Assembly (NCBI GenBank): GCA_016933115.1
Contig: JAFGBL010000088.1
Location: forward strand, 1-36,626
DNA length: 36,626 nt
Direction: 5' to 3'
Source: Bacteroidales bacterium
GTDB taxonomy: Bacteria > Bacteroidota > Bacteroidia > Bacteroidales > JAADJA01
A model generated the notes under the pieces. It worked only from the letters and a program-made list of their open reading frames with translations. It searched no databases and had not been told where the DNA came from. Shown here one piece after another: positions 1-8,775 of the stretch (positions are counted from its first letter, which is position 1; the number at the start of each line of letters is the position of its first letter). Both the position numbers and the translations under genes were made by a program.

Positions 1-4
1 ACTG

Positions 5-60
5 ATCCCGATAACGCAGTGTATCGGGATCTCAGGGTCATATTCCCCGCTGCTTGCAGC
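5..60. repeat. Intergenic inverted repeats at window edge
   Basis: Two short perfect inverted repeats sit side by side: 9-bp arms at 5-13 and 22-30 (ATCCCGATA / TATCGGGAT), and 5-bp arms at 49-53 and 56-60 (GCTGC / GCAGC). No reading frame of note covers them. They look like the end of a structured intergenic element cut by the window edge. Its identity cannot be told from here. Confidence 0.45.
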
Positions 61-77
61 GATTAAAATAATATACC

Positions 78-128
78 ATTCCTAATATATAACCTCGTGG
101 CTCTGCCACGAGGTTATATATTAGGAAT
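78..128. repeat. Perfect 24-bp inverted repeat with 3-nt loop
   Basis: The arms at 78-101 and 105-128 are exact reverse complements, separated by TCT. The core is CCTCGTGGC / GCCACGAGG and the outer part is AT-rich. It lies about 70 bp after the stop of the minus-strand peptidase gene, so it could end that transcript, but no clean U-run follows on that strand. It could equally be a mobile palindromic element or a cruciform site. Confidence 0.7.
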
Positions 129-200
129 CCTGAGAAAATGCCGGGATTTTCAATCCCTTAAATTTTTCAAATAGAGGCTTGAATATTTCAAAAGTAATAA

Positions 201-1412
201 TTAAAATCCCAGTTTTTCCCTGATCTCTTTTGGCACAGCATCTTTGTGAACCATAATATCGATGGTTTTGAGCCTGACAAAAGCATCCGAAGCGAAGAAG
301 TAACCGTCGTAAATATGATCTTTTTCACCCCATGAATTTTTAACCTTATAAAACTTATTTCCGTCCTGGTCCTTTGCAATTCCGGTGATTTGCATGCCGT
401 GGTCATCGGTTGAGAGGTAATTATCGAATTCCTGCTGCCTGAGTTCCTGTGTTATGGTTTTTTCCTTTACAGTTTCATCGAAACTGTATAAAGCATTATT
501 CTTTTCTTTTTCAGTTAGTTTTTCCCATTTTTCCTTTTCGGTTCCGCTAAGGTCAGTCAGATCTTCATCAGGAACCAGCGCAATTCCTTTTTTCCAGGAA
601 AATCCCTTTTCACTTACATCACTTCCCCAGGCAACGGTATAACCTTTTTCAATAGAATTGTTGATGATTTCCATCATTTCGTTGAGCGGAACATTGTAAA
701 ACTCGTCAAACATCCAGTTGTCAGGAATCTCGAGGATAAACTTCTCATAAAACGGATGATGCGTATAGGAGGTAATTTCAACATAATCATCCGGGTTGAA
801 GCCCAGCATATCGGCAAAGGAACGGGGTGTGTATTCCTTGCCATTATAAGAAAAGGATACGGGATAATTCCCCAGGTATGCATCCATAATTCCTTTGAAA
901 CCATCCAGCCAAACCGGGCTGAGCTTTTTATTTTTATTTTTTATTACCGCATCAACATAGGCCGAAGTCACTGCATCCATCTCACCGTGTACATGGTTTT
1001 CTTCACCGATTACTTTGCCGCTGAATACCTCTTCAGGGACGATACCGTAAGCTTTTACCACATGCATCACATCGTGAAATGCTCCGCCGCCACTGAAATT
1101 GATCTCTCCCTGGAAACGGACGTATTTTTGGGCTTTCTCTTCGTATGCATGCCTTACGGCGAACATATCCGAAAGGTCGTATTCACCTTTGCCCATCCTG
1201 ATGAGCTCTGATTCAATAAATGAAACAGTGGAGAAACTCCAACAGGTTCCTGAACGATATTGGTTTTTTACGGGGGTTGCAGGCAATTCCTTGACAATCT
1301 CAAAAGTGTAGGCGTTCTTTTCACCCGATTCTTCATCTTGTGCAACGACTTGCAAACAAGAAACTGAGAACCCCAGCACAAATAAAATGGAATAAAGTAC
1401 ATTCGAATTCAT
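201..1412 (-). CDS. Secreted C1-family (bleomycin hydrolase-like) cysteine aminopeptidase
   Basis: A papain-fold peptidase of family C1B (bleomycin hydrolase / aminopeptidase C), 403 aa. Residues 1-25 form a signal peptide (hydrophobic core, cut near VVAQ), so the enzyme should act in the periplasm or outside, unlike cytosolic PepC. The catalytic triad is visible: Cys57 in NQYRSGTCWSFST, His338 in STDDHGMQITG and Asn359 in KVKNSWGEK. The length fits bacterial C1B enzymes. It probably trims peptides for nutrition or protein turnover. It is the last gene of the minus-strand run, 97 bp after pcm, and may have its own promoter. The family call is secure; the substrate is unknown. Confidence 0.9.
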   Translation of the reverse strand: MNSNVLYSILFVLGFSVSCLQVVAQDEESGEKNAYTFEIVKELPATPVKNQYRSGTCWSFSTVSFIESELIRMGKGEYDLSDMFAVRHAYEEKAQKYVRFQGEINFSGGGAFHDVMHVVKAYGIVPEEVFSGKVIGEENHVHGEMDAVTSAYVDAVIKNKNKKLSPVWLDGFKGIMDAYLGNYPVSFSYNGKEYTPRSFADMLGFNPDDYVEITSYTHHPFYEKFILEIPDNWMFDEFYNVPLNEMMEIINNSIEKGYTVAWGSDVSEKGFSWKKGIALVPDEDLTDLSGTEKEKWEKLTEKEKNNALYSFDETVKEKTITQELRQQEFDNYLSTDDHGMQITGIAKDQDGNKFYKVKNSWGEKDHIYDGYFFASDAFVRLKTIDIMVHKDAVPKEIREKLGF

Positions 1413-1509
1413 AATACAGTCAAATTAAAGTTTTTAAATTCTGAAAACCTGCAAATGTATAAATATTCGGAAAGAATTTTCAAGCGGATTTATTTATTAC
1501 CGTTATCAC

Positions 1510-2226
1510 CTAATATTTGGTGCCTTTTTCATCTATCATTGGTACGAACCGCACCGGGAGGACGTATTTTTGTTTCAGTTTGCCGTTTACTTTCTCCAAA
1601 AGCACCAGTTCCTGCGAATAGTGTTCTCCCACAGGGATAATCATTCTTCCACCTTCTGCAAGTTGTTCCTGCAATGGATCAGGAATATGGGAGGGAGCAC
1701 AGGTAACTATGATGGCGTCGAACGGACTGTGTTCCTTCCAACCTTTATATCCATCGCCGGTTTTAATAAAAACATTTGTATAATTCAGACTTTCCAGTGT
1801 TTTTTTTGCTTTGTCAGCAAGCGAGCTGAATATTTCGATGGAGTAAACTGAATCGCATATTTCAGCCAGTACCGCTGCCTGGTAACCTGATCCGGTACCT
1901 ACTTCCAGTACCCTCGAAGCCTTGTCAAGGTCGAGCACTTCGGTCATATAAGCAACGATATAAGGTTGTGAAATGGTTTGACCTTCTCCGACCGGCAACG
2001 GATGATCTTCATAGGCTTCTTCGATATACTCTTCAGGTACGAAACGATGCCGCTCAACTTTGAGCATAGCGTCCAAAACCTTTTTGTCGTGGACGCCCCG
2101 GGCTTTTATTTGTGTGAATACCATATTTTCCCTCCGTTTCTGAAAATCATTGTCAGCAGGTTCCTGTGAATTGCATTCAGTAAATAGAACAGAAATCATC
2201 ATGAGTATTATTAACTTTTTAACCAT
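1510..2226 (-). CDS. pcm: Protein-L-isoaspartate O-methyltransferase with N-terminal export signal
   Basis: It transfers a methyl group from S-adenosylmethionine to L-isoaspartyl residues, starting repair of aged proteins. Family signatures are the substrate-loop motif VGEGQTISQPYIVAYMTE and SAM motif I, VLEVGTGSGYQAAVLAE. I start at 2226 (238 aa) rather than the further upstream ATG at 2313. The 2313 start adds 29 unusual residues and overlaps rnhB, while the 2226 start gives a compact signal sequence, MVKKLIILMMISVLFTEC, resembling a lipoprotein signal with Cys18. An exported Pcm is odd because SAM is cytosolic. Enzyme identity is secure; the export is inferred from the N-terminus only. Confidence 0.88.
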   Translation of the reverse strand: MVKKLIILMMISVLFTECNSQEPADNDFQKRRENMVFTQIKARGVHDKKVLDAMLKVERHRFVPEEYIEEAYEDHPLPVGEGQTISQPYIVAYMTEVLDLDKASRVLEVGTGSGYQAAVLAEICDSVYSIEIFSSLADKAKKTLESLNYTNVFIKTGDGYKGWKEHSPFDAIIVTCAPSHIPDPLQEQLAEGGRMIIPVGEHYSQELVLLEKVNGKLKQKYVLPVRFVPMIDEKGTKY

Positions 2227-2305
2227 CTTAATATGGATAAAGAGGAATTTTCTGAGTTTAAAATTAAAAATGACAAGATAGGAAAAAAAAAGGAATTTTA
2301 AAATC

Positions 2306-2905
2306 TTATCCAAATTTTAATTTTAATTGTTCGTTTAGGTTAAAGCTTTTCCTGTGATGAGGGCTGATGCCGTTCAATGCGATGGCTTTACGGTGTAATT
2401 CAGTTGCATAGCCTTTATTTTTGATCCAGCCATAGAGTGGGAATTTGTAATGTATTTTTTCCATGTATTCGTCACGGTGGGTTTTAGCCAGTATTGAAGC
2501 TGCGGCAATCGAAGCATAAATCCCATCTCCTTTGATAATACACTTATGTTCTGTGTTTTTATAAGGCTTGAACCTGTTACCGTCAATAATCAAAAACTGG
2601 GGATTTACTGATAGCCCTTCGATGGCTTTGTGCATAGCCAGAAAGGATGCCTGCAGGATGTTGATCTCATCTATTGTAATATTGGAGACACTGGCTACAC
2701 TCCAGGCAAGGGCATTTTTTTCAATTTCGATCCTTAACGAGTTTCTTTGTTTGATATTTAGTTTTTTCGAGTCATTCAACAACTCATTGCTGTAGCCCTC
2801 AGGAAGGATCACCGCAGCAGCGAATACCGGACCGGCCAGGCACCCGCGGCCGGCTTCGTCGCAACCTGCTTCAATCAATTCATTTTGGTAGAAAGGTTTT
2901 AGCAT
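2306..2905 (-). CDS. rnhB: Ribonuclease HII
   Basis: It cleaves the RNA strand of RNA-DNA hybrids and nicks at single ribonucleotides misincorporated in DNA. The 199 residues match the family length. Metal-binding acidic residues are visible: Asp16 and Glu17 in AGCDEAGRGCLAGP, Asp108 in FLIIDGNRF and Asp145 in SILAKTHRDEY. It follows the membrane protein gene by only 6 bp and precedes pcm by 79 bp, so it is probably co-transcribed from the murA side. No anomaly is seen. Confidence 0.95.
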   Translation of the reverse strand: MLKPFYQNELIEAGCDEAGRGCLAGPVFAAAVILPEGYSNELLNDSKKLNIKQRNSLRIEIEKNALAWSVASVSNITIDEINILQASFLAMHKAIEGLSVNPQFLIIDGNRFKPYKNTEHKCIIKGDGIYASIAAASILAKTHRDEYMEKIHYKFPLYGWIKNKGYATELHRKAIALNGISPHHRKSFNLNEQLKLKFG

Positions 2906-2911
2906 CTTTAC

Positions 2912-3904
2912 CTACCAAATTAAGTTATTAACAAGTATCAGGAGAATTAAAACAGCCATGTAAATTTCGACCCACTTGAGTCTTTTTAATTCGCACAACC
3001 AGTAGGAAATAAAAACGGATGCTGCCATCAAAATGAAAATCTGATGAAATTGGTAGCTTATCCCCGAGAAAATAAATGAGCTTACTGACAGGATAAAAAA
3101 CCAAATAACCGACCAGTATCTTTTTCTGACACTGATCACTTTTTCATTCAGATCTCCGGCCAATCTGATAAACGACCATATAAACAACAGAAAGATCAGG
3201 GATACAATTAAAAATCCGGGAATAGAATAATTGTAATCAAGCTTTAAAATTGCGATTCCAGCGAAAAAATCAATATACTCATCAAAGGCCAACCGCAATG
3301 AATCGATCCAAAAGTAGTACACCCATAAGAACAAGTAGGGTGTTAAAAATCCACCGATCGCGATGATCCATTCCCTCCAGAAATAGATGCGGAAAACAAA
3401 AAATGTGAGAAAGATCAACAGGAAAAAGAATATTACCGGAAAGTAAAAAAAGGAACCAAAAGCCACCAAAAAACCGACATAGAAAACCTCGCTGTACGGT
3501 TCTTCCTTGGTATAGATCCCAAATAGAAAAATAAGGGTAATAATCATTAATATCAAAGGGATGATGATTGGATTTAGGAGTAGCAAATGTTTTGAACTGC
3601 TGATCAATATTAAAAAAACCATGGCCGGTACCAGGCTGTTTTTAGGTGCCAAATCGTAACCGGCCATCGCGTGGTTAAACAAAACCGAACCACTCATCGT
3701 CAATAAAAAAGCAAGTAAAACATTCAGAAGGCCAGTGTTTGCCAGTAAATTGTAAAGTACCTGGTATCCCGGAACCAATAATGGGAATTCGGGTTCCGGC
3801 ATGGCGGCAGGATGGAGAAAGCTGCCAAGCCATAGAACAACTCCAAGCAAAAGCAGCATGCCATATTGAACCAAATAACTCGATTTAAAAAATCCTATCA
3901 GCAT
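2912..3904 (-). CDS. Multi-pass inner-membrane protein, DUF6427-like
   Basis: A very hydrophobic 330-aa protein with roughly eight to ten predicted membrane helices, for example around residues 14-30, 58-75, 90-107, 112-130, 142-172, 178-200 and the last 90 residues. The start MLIGFFKSSYLVQYG and the overall pattern resemble the Bacteroidota family DUF6427, which has no established function. No catalytic motif or transporter signature is visible. It lies between purD (53 bp) and rnhB (6 bp) in the same orientation, which suggests co-transcription but says little about its role. The membrane character is certain; the family name is from recollection of similar proteins. Confidence 0.65.
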   Translation of the reverse strand: MLIGFFKSSYLVQYGMLLLLGVVLWLGSFLHPAAMPEPEFPLLVPGYQVLYNLLANTGLLNVLLAFLLTMSGSVLFNHAMAGYDLAPKNSLVPAMVFLILISSSKHLLLLNPIIIPLILMIITLIFLFGIYTKEEPYSEVFYVGFLVAFGSFFYFPVIFFFLLIFLTFFVFRIYFWREWIIAIGGFLTPYLFLWVYYFWIDSLRLAFDEYIDFFAGIAILKLDYNYSIPGFLIVSLIFLLFIWSFIRLAGDLNEKVISVRKRYWSVIWFFILSVSSFIFSGISYQFHQIFILMAASVFISYWLCELKRLKWVEIYMAVLILLILVNNLIW

Positions 3905-3957
3905 AAGTACCGATTAACGAAAGTTTTCATGGATGTACCTTAATTCCGTTTTTTTCT

Positions 3958-5238
3958 TCACAGCAGGTCTTTCCCCAAATCCCGGCGGAAATATTTGCCT
4001 TCAAAGTTGATTTTAGCTGCATTTGCAAAAGATTTTTCCAACGCTTCCTGCATGGTTTTTCCATAAGAGGTTACGGCAATTACCCGGCCTCCGTTGGTTA
4101 TAATATTCCCGGTTACTTTATCATATGTTGTACCGGCATGAAATAAAATGCTATCATTAATATTATCCAGACCTTTGATTTGTTTCCCTTTCTCATAGCT
4201 TTCCGGATAACCCCCTGAAACAATAAAAACTGCAGCGGCAAAGTCGGGATCGACGTCAAGTTCCACATCTTCAAGATTCTCATTGGCGACAGCCTGGAAC
4301 ATTTTTAACAGGTCGGTTTTTATTCTTGGAATTACCGATTCTGCTTCCGGATCACCCATGCGAACATTGTACTCTATCACGTAAGGGTCATTATCCACTT
4401 TGATCAAACCGAAAAAGACAAAACCTTTGTATTTGATGCCTTCGGCATTCAAACCGTCAATTGTTGGTTTGATGATCCGTTTTTCCACTTTGTCCATGAA
4501 CACAGCATCTGCAAAAGGAACCGGTGAAATGGAACCCATTCCACCGGTGTTCAAACCTGTATCACCTTCACCGATCCGCTTGTAATCTTTGGCAGATGGG
4601 AGGATTTTGTAAGATTTTCCATCAGTCAGGACGAACACCGATAGCTCAATTCCCGACAAAAAGTCTTCGATGACAACTCTGGCCGACGCCGCTCCGAATT
4701 TTTTATTTTCAAGCATCTCCCTAAGTTCTTCCTTGGCGGATTCAAGCGAATCGAGGATCAAGACTCCTTTACCTGCTGCCAGTCCATCTGCTTTTAAAAC
4801 GTAAGGAGGTTTTTTACTTTCGAGGTATTTTAAACCTTCTCTTATTTGGCCTGAGTTAAATGTTTTGAATGCAGCAGTCGGAATTCCGTATTTATCCATA
4901 AAATTATTTGCAAAATCCTTACTTCCTTCAAGCATGGCTCCTTTTTTTATAGGACCGATTACCGGGATATGCTTTAGCTTTTGATCTTCCAGGAAAAAAT
5001 CATGGATGCCGTTTACCAAAGGGTCCTCGGGACCCACAATTACCATTTGGATGCGGTTCTCAAGGGTAAAATTTTTAATACTTTCAAAATCATTTGATTT
5101 GAGGTCAACATTTTCACCTGTTGCAGTTGTCCCGGCATTTCCAGGTGCGATAAATAATTTTGTAAGTAAAGGGCTCCGGGCTAATTTCCAGGCCAGTGCA
5201 TGTTCTCTTCCGCCCGATCCGATAAGCAATACATTCAT
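3958..5238 (-). CDS. purD: Phosphoribosylamine-glycine ligase (GARS)
   Basis: Second step of de novo purine synthesis: ATP, glycine and 5-phosphoribosylamine give glycinamide ribonucleotide. It is 426 aa, the normal monofunctional length. The N-terminal domain begins [20 protein letters not shown]. Further signatures are [11 protein letters not shown], the ATP-grasp lysine region [17 protein letters not shown], the family block [16 protein letters not shown], and [12 protein letters not shown] with metal ligands Glu and Asn. It follows murA by 21 bp. No fusion to purM or purN is present, and no purine riboswitch is visible upstream in the short gap. Confidence 0.97.
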   Translation of the reverse strand: MNVLLIGSGGREHALAWKLARSPLLTKLFIAPGNAGTTATGENVDLKSNDFESIKNFTLENRIQMVIVGPEDPLVNGIHDFFLEDQKLKHIPVIGPIKKGAMLEGSKDFANNFMDKYGIPTAAFKTFNSGQIREGLKYLESKKPPYVLKADGLAAGKGVLILDSLESAKEELREMLENKKFGAASARVVIEDFLSGIELSVFVLTDGKSYKILPSAKDYKRIGEGDTGLNTGGMGSISPVPFADAVFMDKVEKRIIKPTIDGLNAEGIKYKGFVFFGLIKVDNDPYVIEYNVRMGDPEAESVIPRIKTDLLKMFQAVANENLEDVELDVDPDFAAAVFIVSGGYPESYEKGKQIKGLDNINDSILFHAGTTYDKVTGNIITNGGRVIAVTSYGKTMQEALEKSFANAAKINFEGKYFRRDLGKDLL

Positions 5239-5259
5239 TCTTTATTTCTTTATTATAAT

Positions 5260-6573
5260 TTAAATCCTTTCAATATCCGCCCCGATTTTTCTTAGCCGTT
5301 CATCGATGTTCTGGTAACCGCGGTCGATCTGGTCGATATTATCGATGATGCTGGTTCCTTTGGCTGACAGAGCTGCTATCAACAATGCGACTCCCGCCCT
5401 GATATCGGGAGAGCTCATCCTGATTCCCCTGAGGGGATAGCTTCGGTTCAAACCGATAACCGTTGCCCTGTGAGGATCACAAAGGATGATCTGAGCACCC
5501 ATGTCAATCAATTTGTCAACAAAAAAGAGGCGGCTTTCAAACATTTTCTGATGGATCAGTACGCTGCCTTTGGCCTGGGTTGCAGTTACCAGGGCAATAC
5601 TGATGAGGTCGGGTGTAAATCCTGGCCAGGGAGCATCGGCTATGGTCATGATGGATCCGTCCATGAATGATTCTACTTCATATGACTCCTGTTCGGGAAT
5701 AAACAGGTCATCCCCTTTTTTAACCACCTGTATGCCCAATCTCCTGAAAACTTCCGGGATCAAACCAAGGGCGTCGTAATTCACATTTTTTATCGTGATT
5801 TCCGATTGGGTCATCGCTGCCATTCCGATAAAACTACCAATTTCGATCATATCCGGGAGCATGGTATGTTCAGTTCCGTGAAGTTCTTCCACCCCTTCAA
5901 TCGCGAGCAGGTTGGAGCCAACGCCACTGATTTTAGCACCCATGCGGTTCAGCATATTACATAGTTGGAGGAGGTAGGGCTCACAAGCTGCGTTGAAAAT
6001 AGTGGTTGTGCCTTTGGCCAGAACCGCGGCCATAACGATATTGGCCGTACCTGTTACAGAAGCTTCATCAAGCAACATGTAGCATCCGCTCAGGTTGGCG
6101 GCTTCGATTTGATACAAACTTTCCGATTCGATGTAATTGAATTTTGCGCCAAGGTTGGTCAATCCGACGAAGTGTGTATCCAATCTTCGCCTACCGATTT
6201 TATCGCCTCCTGGTTGAGGCATATACCCTTTTTTAAAACGGCTCAGCAAAGGCCCTAAAATCATGATGGAACCCCTGAGGCTGCTCCCTTTCTGTTTGAA
6301 TTCGTCCGATTTCAGGTAATCGAGGTTGATGTTGTCAGCCTGAAACGACATGGCCCCCGTGCCCACCTTTCGGATAGAAACCCCCAGGTCGCTAAGAAGC
6401 GATATAAGTTTATTGACATCCCGGATGTCAGGGATGTTATAAATAGTAATTTTTTTTTCGGTAAGCAGGGTTGCACACAAAATTTGCAGGGCTTCGTTTT
6501 TGGCTCCCTGTGGTTTTATTTCACCGTGAAGTTTAATACCGCCATTGATTTTAAATGATGCCATATTTTCCAA
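5260..6573 (-). CDS. murA: UDP-N-acetylglucosamine 1-carboxyvinyltransferase with Asp in place of the fosfomycin-target Cys
   Basis: First committed step of peptidoglycan synthesis: enolpyruvyl transfer from PEP to UDP-GlcNAc in the cytoplasm. It is 437 aa with the two-domain EPSP-synthase-like fold. Signatures are the N-terminal KNEALQILCATLL and, in the active-site loop, PQPGGDKIGRRRLDTHF. In E. coli the loop has Cys115 (PGGCAIGARPVDLH), the residue alkylated by fosfomycin. Here it is Asp124, as in other naturally resistant MurA proteins. ATG codons at 6573 and 6564 (MASFKING) are both possible starts. The gene leads the murA-purD-DUF6427-rnhB-pcm run and is separated from the upstream DUF4290 gene by a strong terminator. 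Confidence 0.97.
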   Translation of the reverse strand: MENMASFKINGGIKLHGEIKPQGAKNEALQILCATLLTEKKITIYNIPDIRDVNKLISLLSDLGVSIRKVGTGAMSFQADNINLDYLKSDEFKQKGSSLRGSIMILGPLLSRFKKGYMPQPGGDKIGRRRLDTHFVGLTNLGAKFNYIESESLYQIEAANLSGCYMLLDEASVTGTANIVMAAVLAKGTTTIFNAACEPYLLQLCNMLNRMGAKISGVGSNLLAIEGVEELHGTEHTMLPDMIEIGSFIGMAAMTQSEITIKNVNYDALGLIPEVFRRLGIQVVKKGDDLFIPEQESYEVESFMDGSIMTIADAPWPGFTPDLISIALVTATQAKGSVLIHQKMFESRLFFVDKLIDMGAQIILCDPHRATVIGLNRSYPLRGIRMSSPDIRAGVALLIAALSAKGTSIIDNIDQIDRGYQNIDERLRKIGADIERI

Positions 6574-6682
6574 CTTTAGCCTGTACGAATAGCAGGAATT
6601 TGTGGCTAAAATAGATTAAAAGAATCTAAATTATGGATGATTGATCAATAAGATTCCCACAGGAAAGCGGGTATTTTTCAAC

Positions 6683-6727
6683 AAAAAAAGCCCTGGGCGG
6701 CAGCTTGAAAAGCTGCCGCCCAGGGCT
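6683..6727 (-). terminator. Rho-independent terminator after the DUF4290 gene
   Basis: A perfect 18-bp stem (6689-6706 with 6710-6727, loop GAA) rich in G and C is followed, on the minus strand, by seven T's (A-run at 6683-6689). It lies 21 bp after the DUF4290 stop and about 110 bp before murA, so it should end the DUF4290 transcript and give murA its own promoter. Confidence 0.9.
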
Positions 6728-6748
6728 CTGATCCAAAACATTCAAAAA

Positions 6749-7369
6749 CTACTTTTTCTTTCGCTTGAAAGTACCCCCCTTTTTAATAGGTTTTGTAACT
6801 TTCTTCTTTTTGTTTTGTGATAAAATATCATTGGTAGTATTCAACGATAACTCATCCCTTAATTTGAGCTTACCCTTTGAAAGCGCTTCCAGGTGCTGAA
6901 AAATCAAATCATCCGCTACCGATTCTCGGTTCCAGTTCAGGTACGATTTTTTAAGGTGATTGGCAATGGTATGAACGAGGGCATCTTTTTCCGGACCTTC
7001 CTCAAAATCAATTGCTTTTTGAATGATTTTGGCAATGTTCGAACCGTACATCTTAAACTGTATATGGTTTTCGCTATATTCCAGTTGATCCGGTTTGCGG
7101 ACCAATAAATCGGGAGAGGGTTTGTCATAAGGACTATTAACATCCAAATCGTAATTTGCAATGATGTGCAGGTGATCCCAAAGTTTATGCCTGAAATCTC
7201 CCGATTCCCGAACTGTTGGATTCATTTGACCCATGATCTGAATAATGACCTTGGCAAATTCCGTCCTTTTTTCTTTGTCTTCAATGGTCTTTGCATATTC
7301 AACCATTTTTTGGACATTCCTGCCGTATTCCCTGATAGTCAGTTGGTCTCTAGTTGTATTGTATTCCAT
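6749..7369 (-). CDS. DUF4290 family protein
   Basis: A 206-aa cytosolic protein beginning MEYNTTRDQLTIREYGRNVQ, matching the Bacteroidota-restricted family DUF4290, which to my knowledge is often found next to murA, as here. The first 155 residues are largely alpha-helical with two similar halves (IREYGRNVQKMVEYAKTIED and FKMYGSNIAKIIQKAIDFEE), suggesting an internal duplication. The last 25 residues are very lysine-rich (QNKKKKVTKPIKK... FKRKKK), as in nucleic-acid-binding tails. No enzyme motif is seen and the function is unknown. It is transcribed as a single gene ending at the terminator at 6683-6727. Confidence 0.8.
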   Translation of the reverse strand: MEYNTTRDQLTIREYGRNVQKMVEYAKTIEDKEKRTEFAKVIIQIMGQMNPTVRESGDFRHKLWDHLHIIANYDLDVNSPYDKPSPDLLVRKPDQLEYSENHIQFKMYGSNIAKIIQKAIDFEEGPEKDALVHTIANHLKKSYLNWNRESVADDLIFQHLEALSKGKLKLRDELSLNTTNDILSQNKKKKVTKPIKKGGTFKRKKK

Positions 7370-7593
7370 GTTAATATAATAAATTAATAAAATTCTTTTA
7401 TGATTCAGTACATTTATCTGTAAGTAACTTAGCCGTGAAATTTGCTACGGCTTTCCGGACTGTAATTCAAAATTGAAAGGTAATCAACTAATATGCTAAC
7501 GAATTGAATTATCAAATATGTTGCAAAATTAAAAAATATTTTAATCCGCAAATGGAATTTCACATTAAAATGTTTTACCGTTAAACTAAAAGC

Positions 7594-8601
7594 CTATTGG
7601 TTTATATAATCATTAAGCTCATCAATGGAGGACTCGAAATCGAAAGCATCGTTCAGCAGGTAATAGTTGTCGATATCATAAGTTTTGTCATATGCTTCCT
7701 TTGCAAACTCAAGGCGGGTACTTTCATAATCGAACATCATCATAATATCTTTCACCTGCGAAACCAACAGGCAGTTTGCTTTCAATATCTGCCTTGCAAC
7801 TGTTAGTTTTGTATCTTCGAAATCCTTACTTTCGATGGAATTTTTAGCTGTACTAAAGCGATCGCCCGACATGGGATTTTCGCATCCGGTGCTTCCGTTA
7901 TAACCCGGCATCGGGTCGTAAACCTCAACAGTTTCATTTGTTTCTTCGTGTTGTTCCGTTACCGTGGTAGTTGAAGTATTTACGGTAGTATATGTTTGCT
8001 CGGTCTGTGTCTGTGTTGTTGTCATTCCTGGCAGTGAAATGTTCATATTAACATTGGTATTGTCTGTTTGGTCGTTGATGTTGATGTCCATGCTAAAACT
8101 ATTGCCTGTTCCATTTACCGCAGTAGTTGTTGAAGTTGGCTCACTTATGGTTTTTGTTGTAGTGGTTGTGGTTGTTGTAGTCGGTTCAGGTTGCTTTGAA
8201 ACCGGTTGTTCGCTGATTGGAGAAACTATAGACTTTGTAGATTCGGTTTTTACTTCATCCAACTTTTTCCAACTGCTGGGTTTGATTTGCCATTTGCCCT
8301 TGTTGTTTTGGGCAAGTGCCCAGGTTATAGCCGATGCATTTCCGTCTGCATCCAAACCTGTAATTCTTTTTTCTATTTCCGGTAGACTTTGATCGTCAAA
8401 TTTGATCTTAACAAATGCCCATTCATTTTCCAATTTCACGTTTTCAACCCGAGACATGGGCTCTTCGTTGATTTGTTTTCCGTCCATGATCACCCAGAAT
8501 TTTTCACCATTTTCGGAAAAGAAGGTTGCCAGAGGCTGTTGTGCGCTAAGGTTGAGCACAATCGTCATTAATGTTAAAAAGAAGAATAGTTTTTTCATCA
8601 T
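7594..8601 (-). CDS. Secreted DUF4476 domain protein with Thr-rich linker
   Basis: A 335-aa exported protein. Residues 1-20 are a signal peptide (KKLFFFLTLMTIVLNLSAQ). Residues 21-110 form an N-terminal region (PLATFFSENGEKFWVIMDG). Residues 115-235 are a low-complexity linker with a run of nine threonines and many TTT/TQT clusters. Roughly the last 95 residues are a DUF4476 domain, with helical repeats and the region SGDRFSTAKNSIESKDFEDT. DUF4476 occurs in Bacteroidota surface or periplasmic proteins and has no assigned function. The gene stands alone between two non-coding gaps (7370-7593 and 8602-8775). The run of GTT/GGT-like repeats on the opposite strand comes from the linker. Confidence 0.8.
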   Translation of the reverse strand: MMKKLFFFLTLMTIVLNLSAQQPLATFFSENGEKFWVIMDGKQINEEPMSRVENVKLENEWAFVKIKFDDQSLPEIEKRITGLDADGNASAITWALAQNNKGKWQIKPSSWKKLDEVKTESTKSIVSPISEQPVSKQPEPTTTTTTTTTKTISEPTSTTTAVNGTGNSFSMDININDQTDNTNVNMNISLPGMTTTQTQTEQTYTTVNTSTTTVTEQHEETNETVEVYDPMPGYNGSTGCENPMSGDRFSTAKNSIESKDFEDTKLTVARQILKANCLLVSQVKDIMMMFDYESTRLEFAKEAYDKTYDIDNYYLLNDAFDFESSIDELNDYINQ

Positions 8602-8730
8602 TGATTGAAATTTAGAAGTTAAAAATTTTACTACGTTTAAAATTCAAATTTGATTCTTAATAAATAATATTTTTTAAAAATTTTCAATTATTTATTTTTT
8701 TAAAGCAAATGGGTTTTGGGAAAAAAATTT

Positions 8731-8739
8731 TATGTTTGC
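8731..8739 (+). promoter_or_regulatory. Candidate Bacteroidota -7 box before the lysine-catabolism genes
   Basis: TATGTTTGC matches the Bacteroidota -7 consensus TAnnTTTG exactly, 36 bp before the start codon at 8776. No TTTG is found at the expected distance upstream; the nearest (8715-8718) is only 12 bp away. Plausible, but supported by one box only. Confidence 0.4.
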
Positions 8740-8775
8740 CGATTTGTAAAGCTTTTTTAATCACAGGATAGTAAA

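Noticed and set aside
7964..8392. 142-codon plus-strand frame with a long valine run
   Set aside because: It is antisense to the threonine-rich linker of the DUF4476 protein, whose signal peptide and domain support the minus strand.
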